Assembly (NCBI RefSeq): GCF_014640555.1
Contig: NZ_BMHE01000042.1
Location: forward strand, 1-64,000
Length of the DNA stretch: 64,000 bases
From: Paenibacillus marchantiophytorum
GTDB taxonomy: Bacteria > Bacillota > Bacilli > Paenibacillales > NBRC-103111
Direction of reading: 5' to 3'
The notes beneath the pieces were generated by a model. The model searched no databases and had not been told where the DNA came from. It worked only from the letters and a program-made list of their open reading frames with translations. Below are positions 23,178-33,089 of this stretch, piece after piece; within the stretch, counting starts at the first letter, position 1, and every line of letters starts with the position of its first letter. Made by a program: the position numbers and the translations under genes.

Positions 23178-24518
23178 TTGCGTATTGTACTATTGTGCGG
23201 GGGATCAGGAAAGAGACTGTGGCCGCTATCCAACGAGATTCGCTCCAAGGTGTTTCTCAAGCTTTTGAAATCCGCGGATGGGACCAGAGAATCGATGATT
23301 CAACGAATATGCCGACAATTAGATGAGGTGGGATTGCTGCAATCCACCTGCATCGTCACTCACCACAGCCAAGTTGAGATTACACGCACCTATGTGGGAG
23401 AAGACATCCTAATTATAAGCGAACCTTATAAAAGAGGAACTTTCCCGGCCATCGGTTTAGCGATTAGTTATTTGCATGAGAACATGCATATGGAACCGAA
23501 TGAAACGATTTGTATTCTTCCAGTGGACACCTTCGCAGATACCGCCTTTTTCCAACTGCTTCATCGCTTTCCTGATGTTCTGGCACAGTCCAAAGCAGCT
23601 CTTGCTCTACTTGGGACAAAGCCTAATCAACCTTCGGATCAGTTCGGCTATATCGTTCCTGTTCTCCCCAAGGAGACCGATGGCTATGCTTTCATCCGTC
23701 AGTTCAGGGAGAAGCCAGACGAACAGACGGCCAGTCGTTTAATCGAGCAACAGGCTCTTTGGAATTGTGGGGTATTTGCCTTCTCCTTGCAGTTCATGCT
23801 GAGCTATTTGCAGGACATGGGGCATCCTGTCCAAGTTGATACATGGCGTGCTAATTACGAACAACTGGCCAACGAAAGCTTCGATCGAGAGGTCGTCGAA
23901 CACACGCAGCCTGCGATTGTCCTTGCTTATGACGGATTATGGAATGATCTGGGGAGTTGGAAGGCATTAACGGAGCACTTTAATAATCGCGTTATTGGAA
24001 CAGGCCGAATATCAGATAATTCCAGTAATACCCATGTCATCAACGAACTTCCCTATCCCATTGAGGTGATTGGCGTACCAGATATCATTGTTGCGGCAAG
24101 TGCGGATGGCATTCTGATCGCTAACAAGGAACAAGCCAATCTAATCAAAGAAAGGTACACAACGGTATCGCTTACACCGAAGTATGGCGAGAAAAGCTGG
24201 GGCGTCTATCGAGTACTCCATTATTGCAAAGACGAACTTGGAACTGAAACGATGATCAAGCAAGTTGAGCTATCCCAAGGGAAAGCTACCAGCTATCACC
24301 AGCATCATCTGCGGCAAGAAATCATTACGATTCTCTCAGGCAGCGCGGAAATTCTACTTGAGGATATACGCTATAAGCTGCTGGCGGGCGATGTTATGCA
24401 AATTCCGGCAGGTATGAAGCATGGAATCAAGGCAATTACGCCGCTTATTTTCATGGAAGTCTTGTTGGGAAAAGACCTGGCGGAGGATGATATCACCCGT
24501 TTGGCTCATAAGTGGTAG
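23178..24518 (+). CDS. Mannose-1-phosphate guanylyltransferase with C-terminal cupin
   Basis: Predicted to make GDP-mannose from mannose-1-phosphate and GTP, and, through its C-terminal cupin, to have phosphomannose isomerase-like activity. From this start the protein is 446 aa: nucleotidyltransferase domain (about 1-260) with GGSGKRLWPLS and FREKPD (in place of the common FVEKP), then a cupin (about 330-435) with SYHQHHLRQE and MQIPAGMKHG. The frame opens at ATG 23151, but I prefer TTG 23178 (MRIVLLCGGSG): AAGGAG is 8 nt upstream and the family normally begins with this strand. Probably an operon with the glycosyltransferase before it. Confidence 0.82.
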   Translation: MRIVLLCGGSGKRLWPLSNEIRSKVFLKLLKSADGTRESMIQRICRQLDEVGLLQSTCIVTHHSQVEITRTYVGEDILIISEPYKRGTFPAIGLAISYLHENMHMEPNETICILPVDTFADTAFFQLLHRFPDVLAQSKAALALLGTKPNQPSDQFGYIVPVLPKETDGYAFIRQFREKPDEQTASRLIEQQALWNCGVFAFSLQFMLSYLQDMGHPVQVDTWRANYEQLANESFDREVVEHTQPAIVLAYDGLWNDLGSWKALTEHFNNRVIGTGRISDNSSNTHVINELPYPIEVIGVPDIIVAASADGILIANKEQANLIKERYTTVSLTPKYGEKSWGVYRVLHYCKDELGTETMIKQVELSQGKATSYHQHHLRQEIITILSGSAEILLEDIRYKLLAGDVMQIPAGMKHGIKAITPLIFMEVLLGKDLAEDDITRLAHKW

Positions 24519-24552
24519 ATGAGTACGATTTTCTCCAGGCGCCGAATCAAAC

Positions 24553-24596
24553 AAAGCGATCAATTTCCCGTATTTTGCGGGAAACCGATCGCTTTT
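24553..24596. terminator. Bidirectional intrinsic terminator
   Basis: Outer arms AAAGCGATC / GATCGCTTTT enclose an inner hairpin TTTCCCG / GCGGGAAA. It ends the guanylyltransferase transcript and, on the minus strand, the decayed binding-protein gene. Confidence 0.85.
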
Positions 24597-24598
24597 AT

Positions 24599-25158
24599 TT
24601 ACTTGCTGTTATAAGCGGTGTTAAGCGCTTTAACCACTTCTTCTCCGCCTGCTTGCTTCCATTTGGACACAAACTCATCATATGCTGACAACGGAAGGGC
24701 GCCAGTAATCATTTTCATAAAGTACTCGTCACGTAAATCTTTGAGTTCTTTGCTCTTTTTGATCAATACGCTGCACACCAAGAGCTACGGTATCAAACAT
24801 ATTGTAATAGACGCGGAAACGGATATTGTCTGCTTCTTTGGTAGCGATGAATTTACCGTCTTTCTTCTCATAATGCTTGCCTTCATTCCCAAATGAGATG
24901 TAATTGATGATTTCCTCACTAACCGCTTTGTTCAGAAATTGCATGATTTCCTTCGGATGCTTGCTCGCTTTGGGAACCATGAAATATTTGGTTAGCGAAG
25001 GAACCTTCGAAAATCCACTGGAACCATTGTCGCCTGTCGGCATTGGAAGGTAGGTGAGCTTGGCCAAACCAAGCAACGGTACTCATGGCTGCAAGCATAC
25101 TTGACATTAATACGGTACTGAGAATAATTCCGCTTGCTTTATAGACTCTCTTCTTCAT
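24599..25158 (-). pseudogene. Decayed solute-binding lipoprotein gene
   Basis: Pieces of one family 1 binding protein lie in different frames. A start with ribosome site (GGGAGG, ATG 25158) gives a signal peptide (MKKRVYKASGIILSTVLMSS), which soon shifts frame near 25075. The next frame continues with LTYLPMPTGDNGSSGFSKVP and MVPKASKHPKEIMQFLNKAV, then shifts again near 24770 into DLRDEYFMKMITGALP and the C-terminus. The signal is joined almost directly to the C-terminal half, so some 300 codons are deleted as well. It cannot make a working protein. Confidence 0.85.
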
Positions 25159-25196
25159 GTTAAAAACCTCCCATATTGTTTGCTTATTTTAGCCTT

Positions 25197-25735
25197 TTAC
25201 GGCATTAAGTACCATACCTTTGACAAAATAACGCTTTGGGAAACATGAACCTGGGCTAACATATCAATATTGTTCGTTGCATCCGAGGCGCTCATAATCA
25301 TTTCCCTTAAAAATACTTGCAAAGGCAGCAAATTGTAATCGTTAATGTACATCAACGCATCGAAATAACGCACAGAAGAGGGCGATGGTGGCAATGAAAG
25401 TAATTGCAAGCGGTATCATGATTTGAAACAAAATCCTTAAATTGCCTGCGCCATCCATCTTCGCTGACTCCTCCAGACTATCTGGAATCCCAAAAAAGTA
25501 GAGGCGGACAATAATCATATAAGTCGGTATAATGCCTGCGCTGAACAGCATCGAAAACACATACATCATCATCACAATTTTGGCTCCACGCAGTCGTGTT
25601 CGGGACAACGCGTAGCCCGTAAACACCGTAAGTGTCACATTAAGCAGCGTACCAACAACGGTTTTAATGACCGAATTTCGGAAAGACGCAATAAATTTTT
25701 GGCTGCAATCAAACAGCCCCTTGGGCGGCCAAATT
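25197..25735 (-). pseudogene. Decayed sugar ABC permease gene (YtcP/MalG type)
   Basis: The largest readable piece (25342-25638) includes GYALSRTRLRG and the loop LEESAKMDGAGNLRILFQIM, which are typical of this permease family. Upstream codons FRNSVIKTVV lie in the same frame up to about 25690 without a start. A frameshift near 25380 moves the C-terminus into another frame (YINDYNLLPLQVFLREMI). The 5' half of the gene is missing. With 24599-25158 it is the relic of a fourth sugar importer. Confidence 0.85.
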
Positions 25736-25740
25736 CACAA

Positions 25741-25764
25741 TTACATTGGATTTATCCAATGTAA
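25741..25764. repeat. Perfect 24-bp inverted repeat at the 5' edge of the pseudogene
   Basis: Arms TTACATTGGAT and ATCCAATGTAA are separated by two bases. It marks the place where permease homology stops. It could be a leftover mobile-element end, an operator or a hairpin; nothing decides. Confidence 0.6.
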
Positions 25765-25812
25765 TGAGGTTCCTCATGCTATTGATGTTAGGTTTTTTGC
25801 AAAGCTTCGGGT

Positions 25813-26052
25813 GTTTCGGCGCTTTTCCTAGGATTCGACTACTTTAAGGTTGTTTTTCATCCTTATGGAGTCGCAGACAAACGTTTCGCGCTCGTTAACG
25901 CTGAATTTCAGCGCTACGGTGGATGTTTCGGCGCTTTTCCCAGGATTCGACTGCTCTTAGGTTGTTTTTCATCCTTATGGAGTGGCAGACGAACGTTTCG
26001 CGCTCGTTAACGCTGAAATTCAGCGTTACGGCGGGTGCTTCGGCGCTTTTCC
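25813..26052. repeat. 112-bp tandem duplication plus partial third unit
   Basis: Units 25813-25924 and 25925-26036 are nearly identical and a third begins at 26037 but stops after about 16 bp. Each carries TTTCGGCGCTTTTCC, ATCCTTATGGAGT, CGTTTCGCGCTCGTTAACGC and an internal inverted repeat around GCTGAAATTCAGCG. No reading frame with a ribosome site is present. The remaining part of the 25736-26159 interval holds a 24-bp inverted repeat and a terminator. Confidence 0.8.
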
Positions 26053-26111
26053 AATAGTTCCCGCCGCGTTAAGCAGCTGGTGTAACTCATCTATCACTCC
26101 AGCTTCAAACC

Positions 26112-26150
26112 AAAAACGGAACCAAGCCCTTGGCTTAGTTCCGTTTGCTT
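26112..26150 (-). terminator. Intrinsic terminator of the large glycosidase gene
   Basis: AACGGAACCAAGCC pairs with GGCTTAGTTCCGTT around a short loop, with A-tract on the left that becomes a T-tract in the minus-strand transcript. It lies directly after the stop of the 1960-aa gene. Confidence 0.85.
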
Positions 26151-26159
26151 TTTCACCTT

Positions 26160-27060
26160 TTACATGTGGAAGATGACCGTTGGGTTAGCTGTGGTGTTGT
26201 TGGCTGTTTCCTTGTACACTCCCCCATATGTCATGCCGAAGGTGTAGGTGCCGGACAGTAATTCCTTGTTGATCTCGCCGCCAACTATGCTGCCAAACTG
26301 CCGCCAGCCTCCTGCATAATAGCTCGCAATACCGCCGTCAAGCGGATTACCCAGACTGTCCTTCAACTGCACCTTCACGTTGACGGTTTGAAAGTCGACC
26401 GCTGTATCCGCTCCGGTATTCTGCGCCTTCTCCTTATAGGTCCCCTCGTATGTCATAGCAAACGTATAGGAGCCAGGCAATAATTCCTTGTTGATCTCGC
26501 CGCCGCTTATGCTGCCAAACTGCCGCCAGCTTCCTGCGTAGTAACTCGCAATACCACCAATAAGCGGATTACCCAGACTGTCCTTCAACTGCACCTTCAC
26601 GTTGACGGTTTGAAAGACGACCGCTGCATCCGTACCAATATTTTGCACCTTCTCCTTATAGGTCCCCTCGTACGTCATAGCAAACGTATAGGAGCCGGGC
26701 AATAATTCTTTGTTGATCTCGCCGCCAACTGTGCTGCCGATATTCCGCCAGCTTCCTGCGTAGTAACTCACCGTGCCGCTGCCTGGCGAGTTCCCCAGAC
26801 TGTCCTTCAACTGTACCTTGACGTTGACAGTATTAAACACAATAACAGAGTCCGTTCCTGTATGCTGCACCTTTTCCTTATACGTTCCCTCATAGTTCAT
26901 AGCAAACGTATAGCTTTTATGCGGCAAAGACTTGCTTACCGTTCCAGAGGCATCTGTAACACCGAAAGTCTTCCATTCTCCATCATAGTAGGTTACGGTT
27001 CCCCCGCTGATTGGGTTTCCGCTGCTGTCCTTCAATTGAACGCTTACCGTTGTTGTGGCA
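26160..27060 (-). repeat. Four 222-bp repeats coding the C-terminal domains
   Basis: The block TCCTTCAACTGCACCTTCAC recurs at 26359 and 26581 and, slightly changed, at 26803, a period of exactly 222 bp (74 codons). The last three units are highly alike at nucleotide level, and a fourth, N-proximal unit is more diverged. The encoded unit opens VNVKVQLKDSLGN and ends near SYTFAMTYEGTYKEK. Units of this kind may bind cell wall or carbohydrate. Confidence 0.9.
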
Positions 27061-30000
27061 ATGTTAAAACTAACCTGTTGACGAGATTCAACATTTCCCG
27101 CTTGATCCGTTGACCTGTAGCTCAAAGTATATTGGCCATTGCTGCTAAAAGTCACCGCTGCCGTATAAGGCTGCCACGTGTGCCCGTTATCTAGGCTGTA
27201 TTCTGTCTTAGCCACACCCGTCAAATTATCGGTCGCGGCCAATACGACGGTGACCGGGTTCACATACGTGCCATTTGGCCCATCTGGCTGAACTGGCGAC
27301 ACCGAAGCCGTCGTAACAGGTGCCTGCTGATCAAATACTATTTTGCCGTACACACTTACATCCTTGGCTTTGCCAATCCCGCTGGCCCATTCCAGCCAAC
27401 CGAGCCGCCCGGCACCATCATTATCATTGACAAGCAGCGATACATATAATGGCTTCGTTACATCAGAAATATAAGGATACAATTCCGACCAAGCGAGATG
27501 TATCTTATAAATCTTCTTCCCGCTCTGAGTACTGTCTACCAGCATGCTGCCGTATTGTACGAATTGGCCTGCTTGCGTCCAGTTTGACGGCAGATCCCCG
27601 CCGATATAAGGCACAGAGGACTTGTAGAGGACAGGACCGTTAGCGGTAAGAGCTGCCTGGAATTCCACTTGCGCCCCTGCTAAGCCAATCCCCGATGTAT
27701 CAATTCCGAATTGAATGCTGTCGCCAATCCAATAGTTTCCTTTCGTTTCGTTTTGTACGAATACGTTATCCGAAACATCAATGACCAGATCGAGGCCATC
27801 ATTCGCAACGCCTACAGCAGCCTTTGCTGCAAAGCCTGACGGCTGCGCGGCATTAATGGTTTGAAATACCCAGTCCTGGTCAATCCAATGAATATCGGTG
27901 CTCAAAGCGCCCGTCGTACGATCAAACAACATGCCTTTCTCCCCTAATCCTGTAGGCGTGTTGGTGCTTTGTCGGGATTTCTCGTAATCGGATAATAGCA
28001 CATCCTTTGTTGAAGTCAAACTAGCCAAATAGGCTGCATTGACGTTGCTAATAAAGTACATCTTGTTAGGTTTCAGCTGCAAAGAAGGAGATACGGTCTC
28101 TGTGCTTCCCGTCCAATCCCGAACAACGGTCCCATTGGTAAAAGCCCCAGTAAGATTAGCAGCAATTGGCGCCGCATTCGCATTTTCGGTCCATACGATG
28201 AGCAGCGGCTCTCCGTCACTCTCGAAATAAACCGCTTTCTGATTGCCGCTAAGCGAATATTCACCGCGATAGACGACATTTTTGCCAAGTGTCTCAACAA
28301 ATCTATGCATGACGACGGAACTAAGTCTCGGCTCTAATTGCGGTTTCTTGCGGAACAATCCCGCAGAATTCGTAAACCAGCCTTCTGCTTGGGCGAATGG
28401 CAGTGCTTCGGGCTCCGTTAAATCTATCATTTCGAAATAAGCGATCTGCTCAACCTGATGCTTCATCTGGAACATATAATCGAGCAGCATCTTTTGGGCA
28501 ACCTGAGGCTCTGTCAGCATATCTTTCAAAAGAGTTGGACCATAGAGGCCCGCATGGCTTTCCGATGTTACCCACGGCTTGGAAGGCACCCCATATAATT
28601 GATCATATTTCTGATAATCTCTTGGATCTGGAAATTTGCCATGCAGCGATAGCTTATCGAAATAACTAGCGCCGCCGAGACGCAGCAGCTCGTTGTAGAA
28701 TGGCAGGTATCTGTAGCCTCCCATGCCGCCGATCCAAATTTCGGAATCTGGCTGAACACTTTTGATCGTCTCATAACCCGTTCGAAGCAATTCCACGAAC
28801 TTCTCTGGCGTATCATTCCAGAAAATACTTCCCCCTTTCAAATGAGGCTCATTCCATATTTCCCACTTTTTAATTCGATCGCCATAACGTGTGACAAGCG
28901 CCTGCAGGAAAACGGCAAAATCATTCATATCTACCGGAGCGTAAGAGGCATATCCGGGAACAGCAATATAAATTGTTGTATCTTCCGGATGAGGAGAAGC
29001 CCACTGCGGCGTGAATACAATGTTGCCAATAAGCTCTAAATTTTGGCTCGTCAGTTTATTGATATGTGCATCGAACGCAGCCCAATTAAACGTGCCGCGA
29101 CTTGGCTCAAGCGCCAAACTGGTATCACCGAACTGACCTCCCCATGGGACGGTATGAATTCTCGCAAAATCAAAACCGACCCTATCCGCGAGTTGGATGG
29201 AGACGTCACCATCAAGACCATAGCTGAAACCGAACAGGGAATTGCGGTCGGCCATGCTTTTGGGCTGGCTTTCAACCACGGCCACCGAGTAGCGATTGCG
29301 GACAAATTCCGCAGACGTTCGTTTCGGGCTGGACATAATTTGATACGATTGTTGAAGCGGAAGTAAACCCGTAATCCCTTGTTTTGTATAGTCGAAAGCG
29401 ACCTCATAGTAGCCTTCGTGAGCAGGTGTCCAACTCCAACCAGTCGTAAGCAGCGTTTGGCGATCTACCGCAGCTTGCGCTACCACCTGATTATCCGTAT
29501 CGTAGATCGTACCAGTCACCGTTTGCACCCTGCTTGGCAGTTGACCTTCGATTGCCTTGAACACCACATTCTGGCCGATTTTCCACCAGTTTGCGAACGT
29601 ATCTGCTTTCAGCGGAAAATATTCAATAGACTCTATCTTTGCGTCGTCGTAATAAATCGTTCCCTGATTGCTTACGTTAGGCATTTTGAGTGTAGCAAGG
29701 TTCAACTGAATTTGATTCGTTCCTGCCGGAAACTGCGTATTATTAATGGTAAAAGCGATCTCTGTCCATGTACTGCTGCTAATCCCAGGTGAGTTCGCAG
29801 CCGCTGTTCCGAGGAACGTGCCATCCTTGAAATAGCTGATAAATACCCACGAGCCATTACCCGCATAATCAGCGGACTTTCTCGCTTTTACCGAAGTTCT
29901 AATTGTCTGCATGCTGCTGTCGATTGGGATCATTTTGGAAGACCAGCCTGCAGCTCCCACATCCGTCGAGTTAATGTAAAGACCGTTGGTACCACTGTAT

Positions 30001-32042
30001 TTCATCGCTGTAGTAATCCCCGTATCCACCGCATGCGCTCCACTCCACAGGGATGATGACCAGCTGATCGGGACTAGCTTCGATTCACTCATCCGCGTTT
30101 CTTCAAATCCAGGATTCGATAAATCGTAATAATTTGAGGTAATGACGTCTACCGGGCTGCTGGCTGCTGATATATTCCCCGACCCGTCTCGAGCTTTCAC
30201 GGTAAAGGTATAGCCACTATACGCTTCAAGACCGCTCACTGTATACGTTACTCCAGTCACTGTCCCTACTTGCGTCGACCCTTGGAAAATATCATAGCCA
30301 GTCACGCCCCCATTGTCGGTTGAAGCGTCCCAGGTCAGAGTGACACTTTTCATCTTAATCGCTGACGCCACTACATGGGTTGGCGCTGTCGGGGCCTGCG
30401 TATCATTGGTCACAAACGCATTGCTTGCAACAGATTCATTCCCCGCAGCATCTATAGCTTTCACCGTAAAAGCATAACTTGCCGTTGAAAGAAGACCACT
30501 CACCGTAAACGTTAACCCTGTTGCCGTTCCAACCAGCGTCGCACCTTGGTAAACATGGTACCCGCTCACGCCGATATTGTCTGTTGAGGCATTCCATGCC
30601 AAATCTACGCTTTCAGCCGTTTGGCCTGTTGCATGAAGATTGGTCGGCGCCGTAGGCGCTTGCGTATCCGGGACCAATTCCATCGAGGCATCATCGTAAT
30701 ACAACGTCCCCTGGTTGCTTGTGGCACCTGCGCGGATCGTAGCCAAATTTAACCGGATATTATTGGTTCCAGCTGGAAACTGGTTGCTGTTGATCGTTAA
30801 CGTTATTTCTGTCCATACGCTGCTGCTAAGGCTGGTGGCCGGAGCAACTGCTGTGCCAAGAAATGTGTTGTTATTCCCATAACTGATGAACACCCATGGG
30901 CTATTGCCGGCATAATCAGCCGAACTTTTCACTTTTACTGTCGTCTTAAAGGTTCGCACGCTGCTGTCAACAGGAATCGCTTTAGACGTCCAACCAGCAG
31001 CTCCGGCATCTACTGTGCTTATATACAGCGCATGCGTGCCGCTATTTGCCACATCTGCGGTTACGCCTGTATCGACAGGCATCGTTCGAGACCACAGGGA
31101 GGAGCTCCAATTAAGGGGCACAAGCTTCGTTTGACTTACTGTTGTTAATTCAAATCCAGGGTTGGCTATCTCATAAGAGAATGGCGTGGTAGCGTTTACA
31201 GCATTGCTCGCTGCTGATTGATTACCCGCTGCATCTTTGGCTTTTACAGTAAAGGTGTAACTGGTACTCGCATTAAGATCGCTTACAATATAAGATAAGC
31301 CTGTCGTAGACCCAAGAAGTGTTGTCCCATTGTACACGTCATATCCCGTGACGCCTACCTGATCTGTCGACGCATTCCAAGTTAGTTGAACACTTGTCGC
31401 CGTTTGCCCTGTAATGGCAAGATTACTCGGAGCAGTAGGCGCTTGAGTATCAAGCAGTTCCATCGTGACATCATCATAATAGAGAAAGCCCGCATTCGTT
31501 GCAGCCCCTGCTTTGCTCGTAGCCAGATTCAGCCAGATCATATTCGTTCCAGCAGGAAATTGGTTGCTATTAATCGTTAGCGATATGGTGGTCCACTCGC
31601 TGCTGCTCAAAGCAGTTGCCGGAGCTGAGGCTGTGCCAAGAAATGCGCCACTATTCCCATAACTGATGAACACCCATGGGTTATTCCCGGCATAATCAGC
31701 CGACTTCTTCACTTTCACCGTGGTTTTGATAGTTTGCATACCGCTTTCAATCGGAATCGCTTTGGACGTCCAGCCAGCGGCTCCTGCATCCGTCGCGCTG
31801 ATATAAAGCGCTTTGGTCCCGCTGTTGTACACCGCTGTAGTTACGCTCGTATCGACTGCAGTCGTCCTGCTCCATAAGGAAGTCGTCCAATTCGTAGGAA
31901 TTAGCTTCGATTGATTCAGCGTCGTTTCTTCAAATCCAGGATTGACTACGTTCATATTGGATGCTTGAACACGTGTTTGCATGGCAGGCAAAAGCGCGAT
32001 AACCATTGTGCAAAGCAACAACCATGCGACCAATTTCTTCAT
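26160..32042 (-). CDS. Secreted multidomain clan GH-A glycoside hydrolase (GH39-like)
   Basis: A 1960-aa extracellular enzyme with a signal peptide (1-28, cleavage near VQASN). The order is: CBM4/9-like module beginning NPGFEE (about 30-196), FN3, second NPGFE module (about 291-455), two FN3 domains, third NPGFE module (about 638-800), linker, TIM barrel (about 935-1250), CBM9/DOMON-like domain (about 1385-1568), OmpL47-like beta domain (about 1576-1660) and four 74-aa C-terminal repeats. The barrel has IWNEPH with E1065 as predicted acid/base and WVTSESH with E1161 as predicted nucleophile, typical of clan GH-A retaining enzymes. The polysaccharide is unknown. AGGAGGGG precedes the ATG by about 8 nt. 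It stands next to the relic of an importer, from which it may have been separated. Confidence 0.85.
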   Translation of the reverse strand: MKKLVAWLLLCTMVIALLPAMQTRVQASNMNVVNPGFEETTLNQSKLIPTNWTTSLWSRTTAVDTSVTTAVYNSGTKALYISATDAGAAGWTSKAIPIESGMQTIKTTVKVKKSADYAGNNPWVFISYGNSGAFLGTASAPATALSSSEWTTISLTINSNQFPAGTNMIWLNLATSKAGAATNAGFLYYDDVTMELLDTQAPTAPSNLAITGQTATSVQLTWNASTDQVGVTGYDVYNGTTLLGSTTGLSYIVSDLNASTSYTFTVKAKDAAGNQSAASNAVNATTPFSYEIANPGFELTTVSQTKLVPLNWSSSLWSRTMPVDTGVTADVANSGTHALYISTVDAGAAGWTSKAIPVDSSVRTFKTTVKVKSSADYAGNSPWVFISYGNNNTFLGTAVAPATSLSSSVWTEITLTINSNQFPAGTNNIRLNLATIRAGATSNQGTLYYDDASMELVPDTQAPTAPTNLHATGQTAESVDLAWNASTDNIGVSGYHVYQGATLVGTATGLTFTVSGLLSTASYAFTVKAIDAAGNESVASNAFVTNDTQAPTAPTHVVASAIKMKSVTLTWDASTDNGGVTGYDIFQGSTQVGTVTGVTYTVSGLEAYSGYTFTVKARDGSGNISAASSPVDVITSNYYDLSNPGFEETRMSESKLVPISWSSSLWSGAHAVDTGITTAMKYSGTNGLYINSTDVGAAGWSSKMIPIDSSMQTIRTSVKARKSADYAGNGSWVFISYFKDGTFLGTAAANSPGISSSTWTEIAFTINNTQFPAGTNQIQLNLATLKMPNVSNQGTIYYDDAKIESIEYFPLKADTFANWWKIGQNVVFKAIEGQLPSRVQTVTGTIYDTDNQVVAQAAVDRQTLLTTGWSWTPAHEGYYEVAFDYTKQGITGLLPLQQSYQIMSSPKRTSAEFVRNRYSVAVVESQPKSMADRNSLFGFSYGLDGDVSIQLADRVGFDFARIHTVPWGGQFGDTSLALEPSRGTFNWAAFDAHINKLTSQNLELIGNIVFTPQWASPHPEDTTIYIAVPGYASYAPVDMNDFAVFLQALVTRYGDRIKKWEIWNEPHLKGGSIFWNDTPEKFVELLRTGYETIKSVQPDSEIWIGGMGGYRYLPFYNELLRLGGASYFDKLSLHGKFPDPRDYQKYDQLYGVPSKPWVTSESHAGLYGPTLLKDMLTEPQVAQKMLLDYMFQMKHQVEQIAYFEMIDLTEPEALPFAQAEGWFTNSAGLFRKKPQLEPRLSSVVMHRFVETLGKNVVYRGEYSLSGNQKAVYFESDGEPLLIVWTENANAAPIAANLTGAFTNGTVVRDWTGSTETVSPSLQLKPNKMYFISNVNAAYLASLTSTKDVLLSDYEKSRQSTNTPTGLGEKGMLFDRTTGALSTDIHWIDQDWVFQTINAAQPSGFAAKAAVGVANDGLDLVIDVSDNVFVQNETKGNYWIGDSIQFGIDTSGIGLAGAQVEFQAALTANGPVLYKSSVPYIGGDLPSNWTQAGQFVQYGSMLVDSTQSGKKIYKIHLAWSELYPYISDVTKPLYVSLLVNDNDGAGRLGWLEWASGIGKAKDVSVYGKIVFDQQAPVTTASVSPVQPDGPNGTYVNPVTVVLAATDNLTGVAKTEYSLDNGHTWQPYTAAVTFSSNGQYTLSYRSTDQAGNVESRQQVSFNIATTTVSVQLKDSSGNPISGGTVTYYDGEWKTFGVTDASGTVSKSLPHKSYTFAMNYEGTYKEKVQHTGTDSVIVFNTVNVKVQLKDSLGNSPGSGTVSYYAGSWRNIGSTVGGEINKELLPGSYTFAMTYEGTYKEKVQNIGTDAAVVFQTVNVKVQLKDSLGNPLIGGIASYYAGSWRQFGSISGGEINKELLPGSYTFAMTYEGTYKEKAQNTGADTAVDFQTVNVKVQLKDSLGNPLDGGIASYYAGGWRQFGSIVGGEINKELLSGTYTFGMTYGGVYKETANNTTANPTVIFHM

Positions 32043-32295
32043 ACATGAATCCCCTCCTAAAATTTAGTATAACTTCTAAGCATACGCCGGGGCTGATGGG
32101 ACAAGGCTGTGATTCATTCAGCAGCTGTGCATTCTTCCTACCTTTGTAACGTTATCCGCAGCCAAATCACATCCTTTATCCAGATTCGTGAGGGTTGAAA
32201 ATTTGCCGTTATTACGGATTACAAGGATTAATATAGGATGAATCGTGTGTCAAAGATATGGGATTATTTATACTTCGTTATCCGATATTATCTTT

Positions 32296-32675
32296 TTCGT
32301 AAGAAAGCGGCTTTGTCGCCTTTAGAGATGAGCATCTTCATAACGGTTTTTAACAATGTAGCGGATCGCAGTTCCCTTTGGGCTTTGCAATGACAGAGAG
32401 CGTCGTGTGAAAAGGAACTATGATCCGCTAACTGGCGGAAACTGGGGTAAAAGTAACATGAAAAGGAACTGAGATCCGCCATTTAAGCGGAACCTGCTAA
32501 TTCCAACCGGGAAACGGTGAAATAGCGGATCGTAGTTCCCTCGAGCGTGGAATATGGCGGTTTTCAGCATTATAGCGCCCTGTAGTTCCCTCAGCCTCGC
32601 GACAAGGGACACTTTTGGCTAGAACAGCGCACCGTAGTCCCTCCGTGCGAGGTAGCTGAAGTAACTCCGCGTTCA
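32296..32675. repeat. Dispersed repeat element, copy A
   Basis: About 320 bp match copy B (53145-53460) closely. Inside, a ~20-bp motif occurs in both orientations: TAGCGGATCGCAGTTCCCTT (32359), AAAGGAACTATGATCCGCTA (32411), AAAGGAACTGAGATCCGCCA (32462), AATAGCGGATCGTAGTTCCC (32521) and two more diverged copies near 32570 and 32625. The 32043-33089 interval otherwise has only hairpins; I see no supportable gene in it. Confidence 0.8.
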
Positions 32676-32735
32676 CTCCAAAACATATAAACTCTTATAT
32701 GTTTAAGAAAGACCTAGCCTGCTGCTAGGTCTTCA
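32676..32735. repeat. AACATATAA...TTATATGTT palindrome next to a hairpin
   Basis: An inverted repeat (AACATATAA / TTATATGTT) is followed by a stem AGACCTAGC / GCTAGGTCT. The same arrangement (CCAAAACATATAAATTCTTA then a terminator-like hairpin) occurs at 54213-54290. It appears to be a repeated mini-module that follows the dispersed repeat on the same side in both places. Confidence 0.6.
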
Positions 32736-33035
32736 AGTCCCTGCACCTTCGCAAGCCTCCTTACGAACTCAGTAACCTTTATTCGGCCAAAATTGCTCAT
32801 TCTGAAAATCTAATGAATGCCAGATGCGCTATTTCAAGCAATTGATAACCATTCGGTCAATAAATTAGTCGATAACACCAATCCAGTTCATTACATCTCC
32901 AAAGCAGCTATTTTCTCGTCTTTAAGCGTCCTACAGTTCATTAGATGCCACTCAAGACCGAAAACCTCCAAAGCAAAGAGGTCTGCGGTGGACGTCAACT
33001 AAATAGGGAGAACCCCTTAAATCGCTATTATTACA

Positions 33036-33074
33036 TAAAAAAAGCCAGCATCGAGATTATCGATGCCAGCCTTT
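33036..33074 (-). terminator. Intrinsic terminator
   Basis: On the minus strand GGCTGGCATCGA pairs with TCGATGCTGGC and is followed by seven T. It ends the transcript of the secreted protein gene at 33090-33902. Confidence 0.9.
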
Positions 33075-33089
33075 GATAATAACTAAACG

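Noticed and set aside
32817..33002. 61-aa plus-strand frame
   Set aside because: No ribosome site, no recognisable features, and it lies in a repeat-rich gap.
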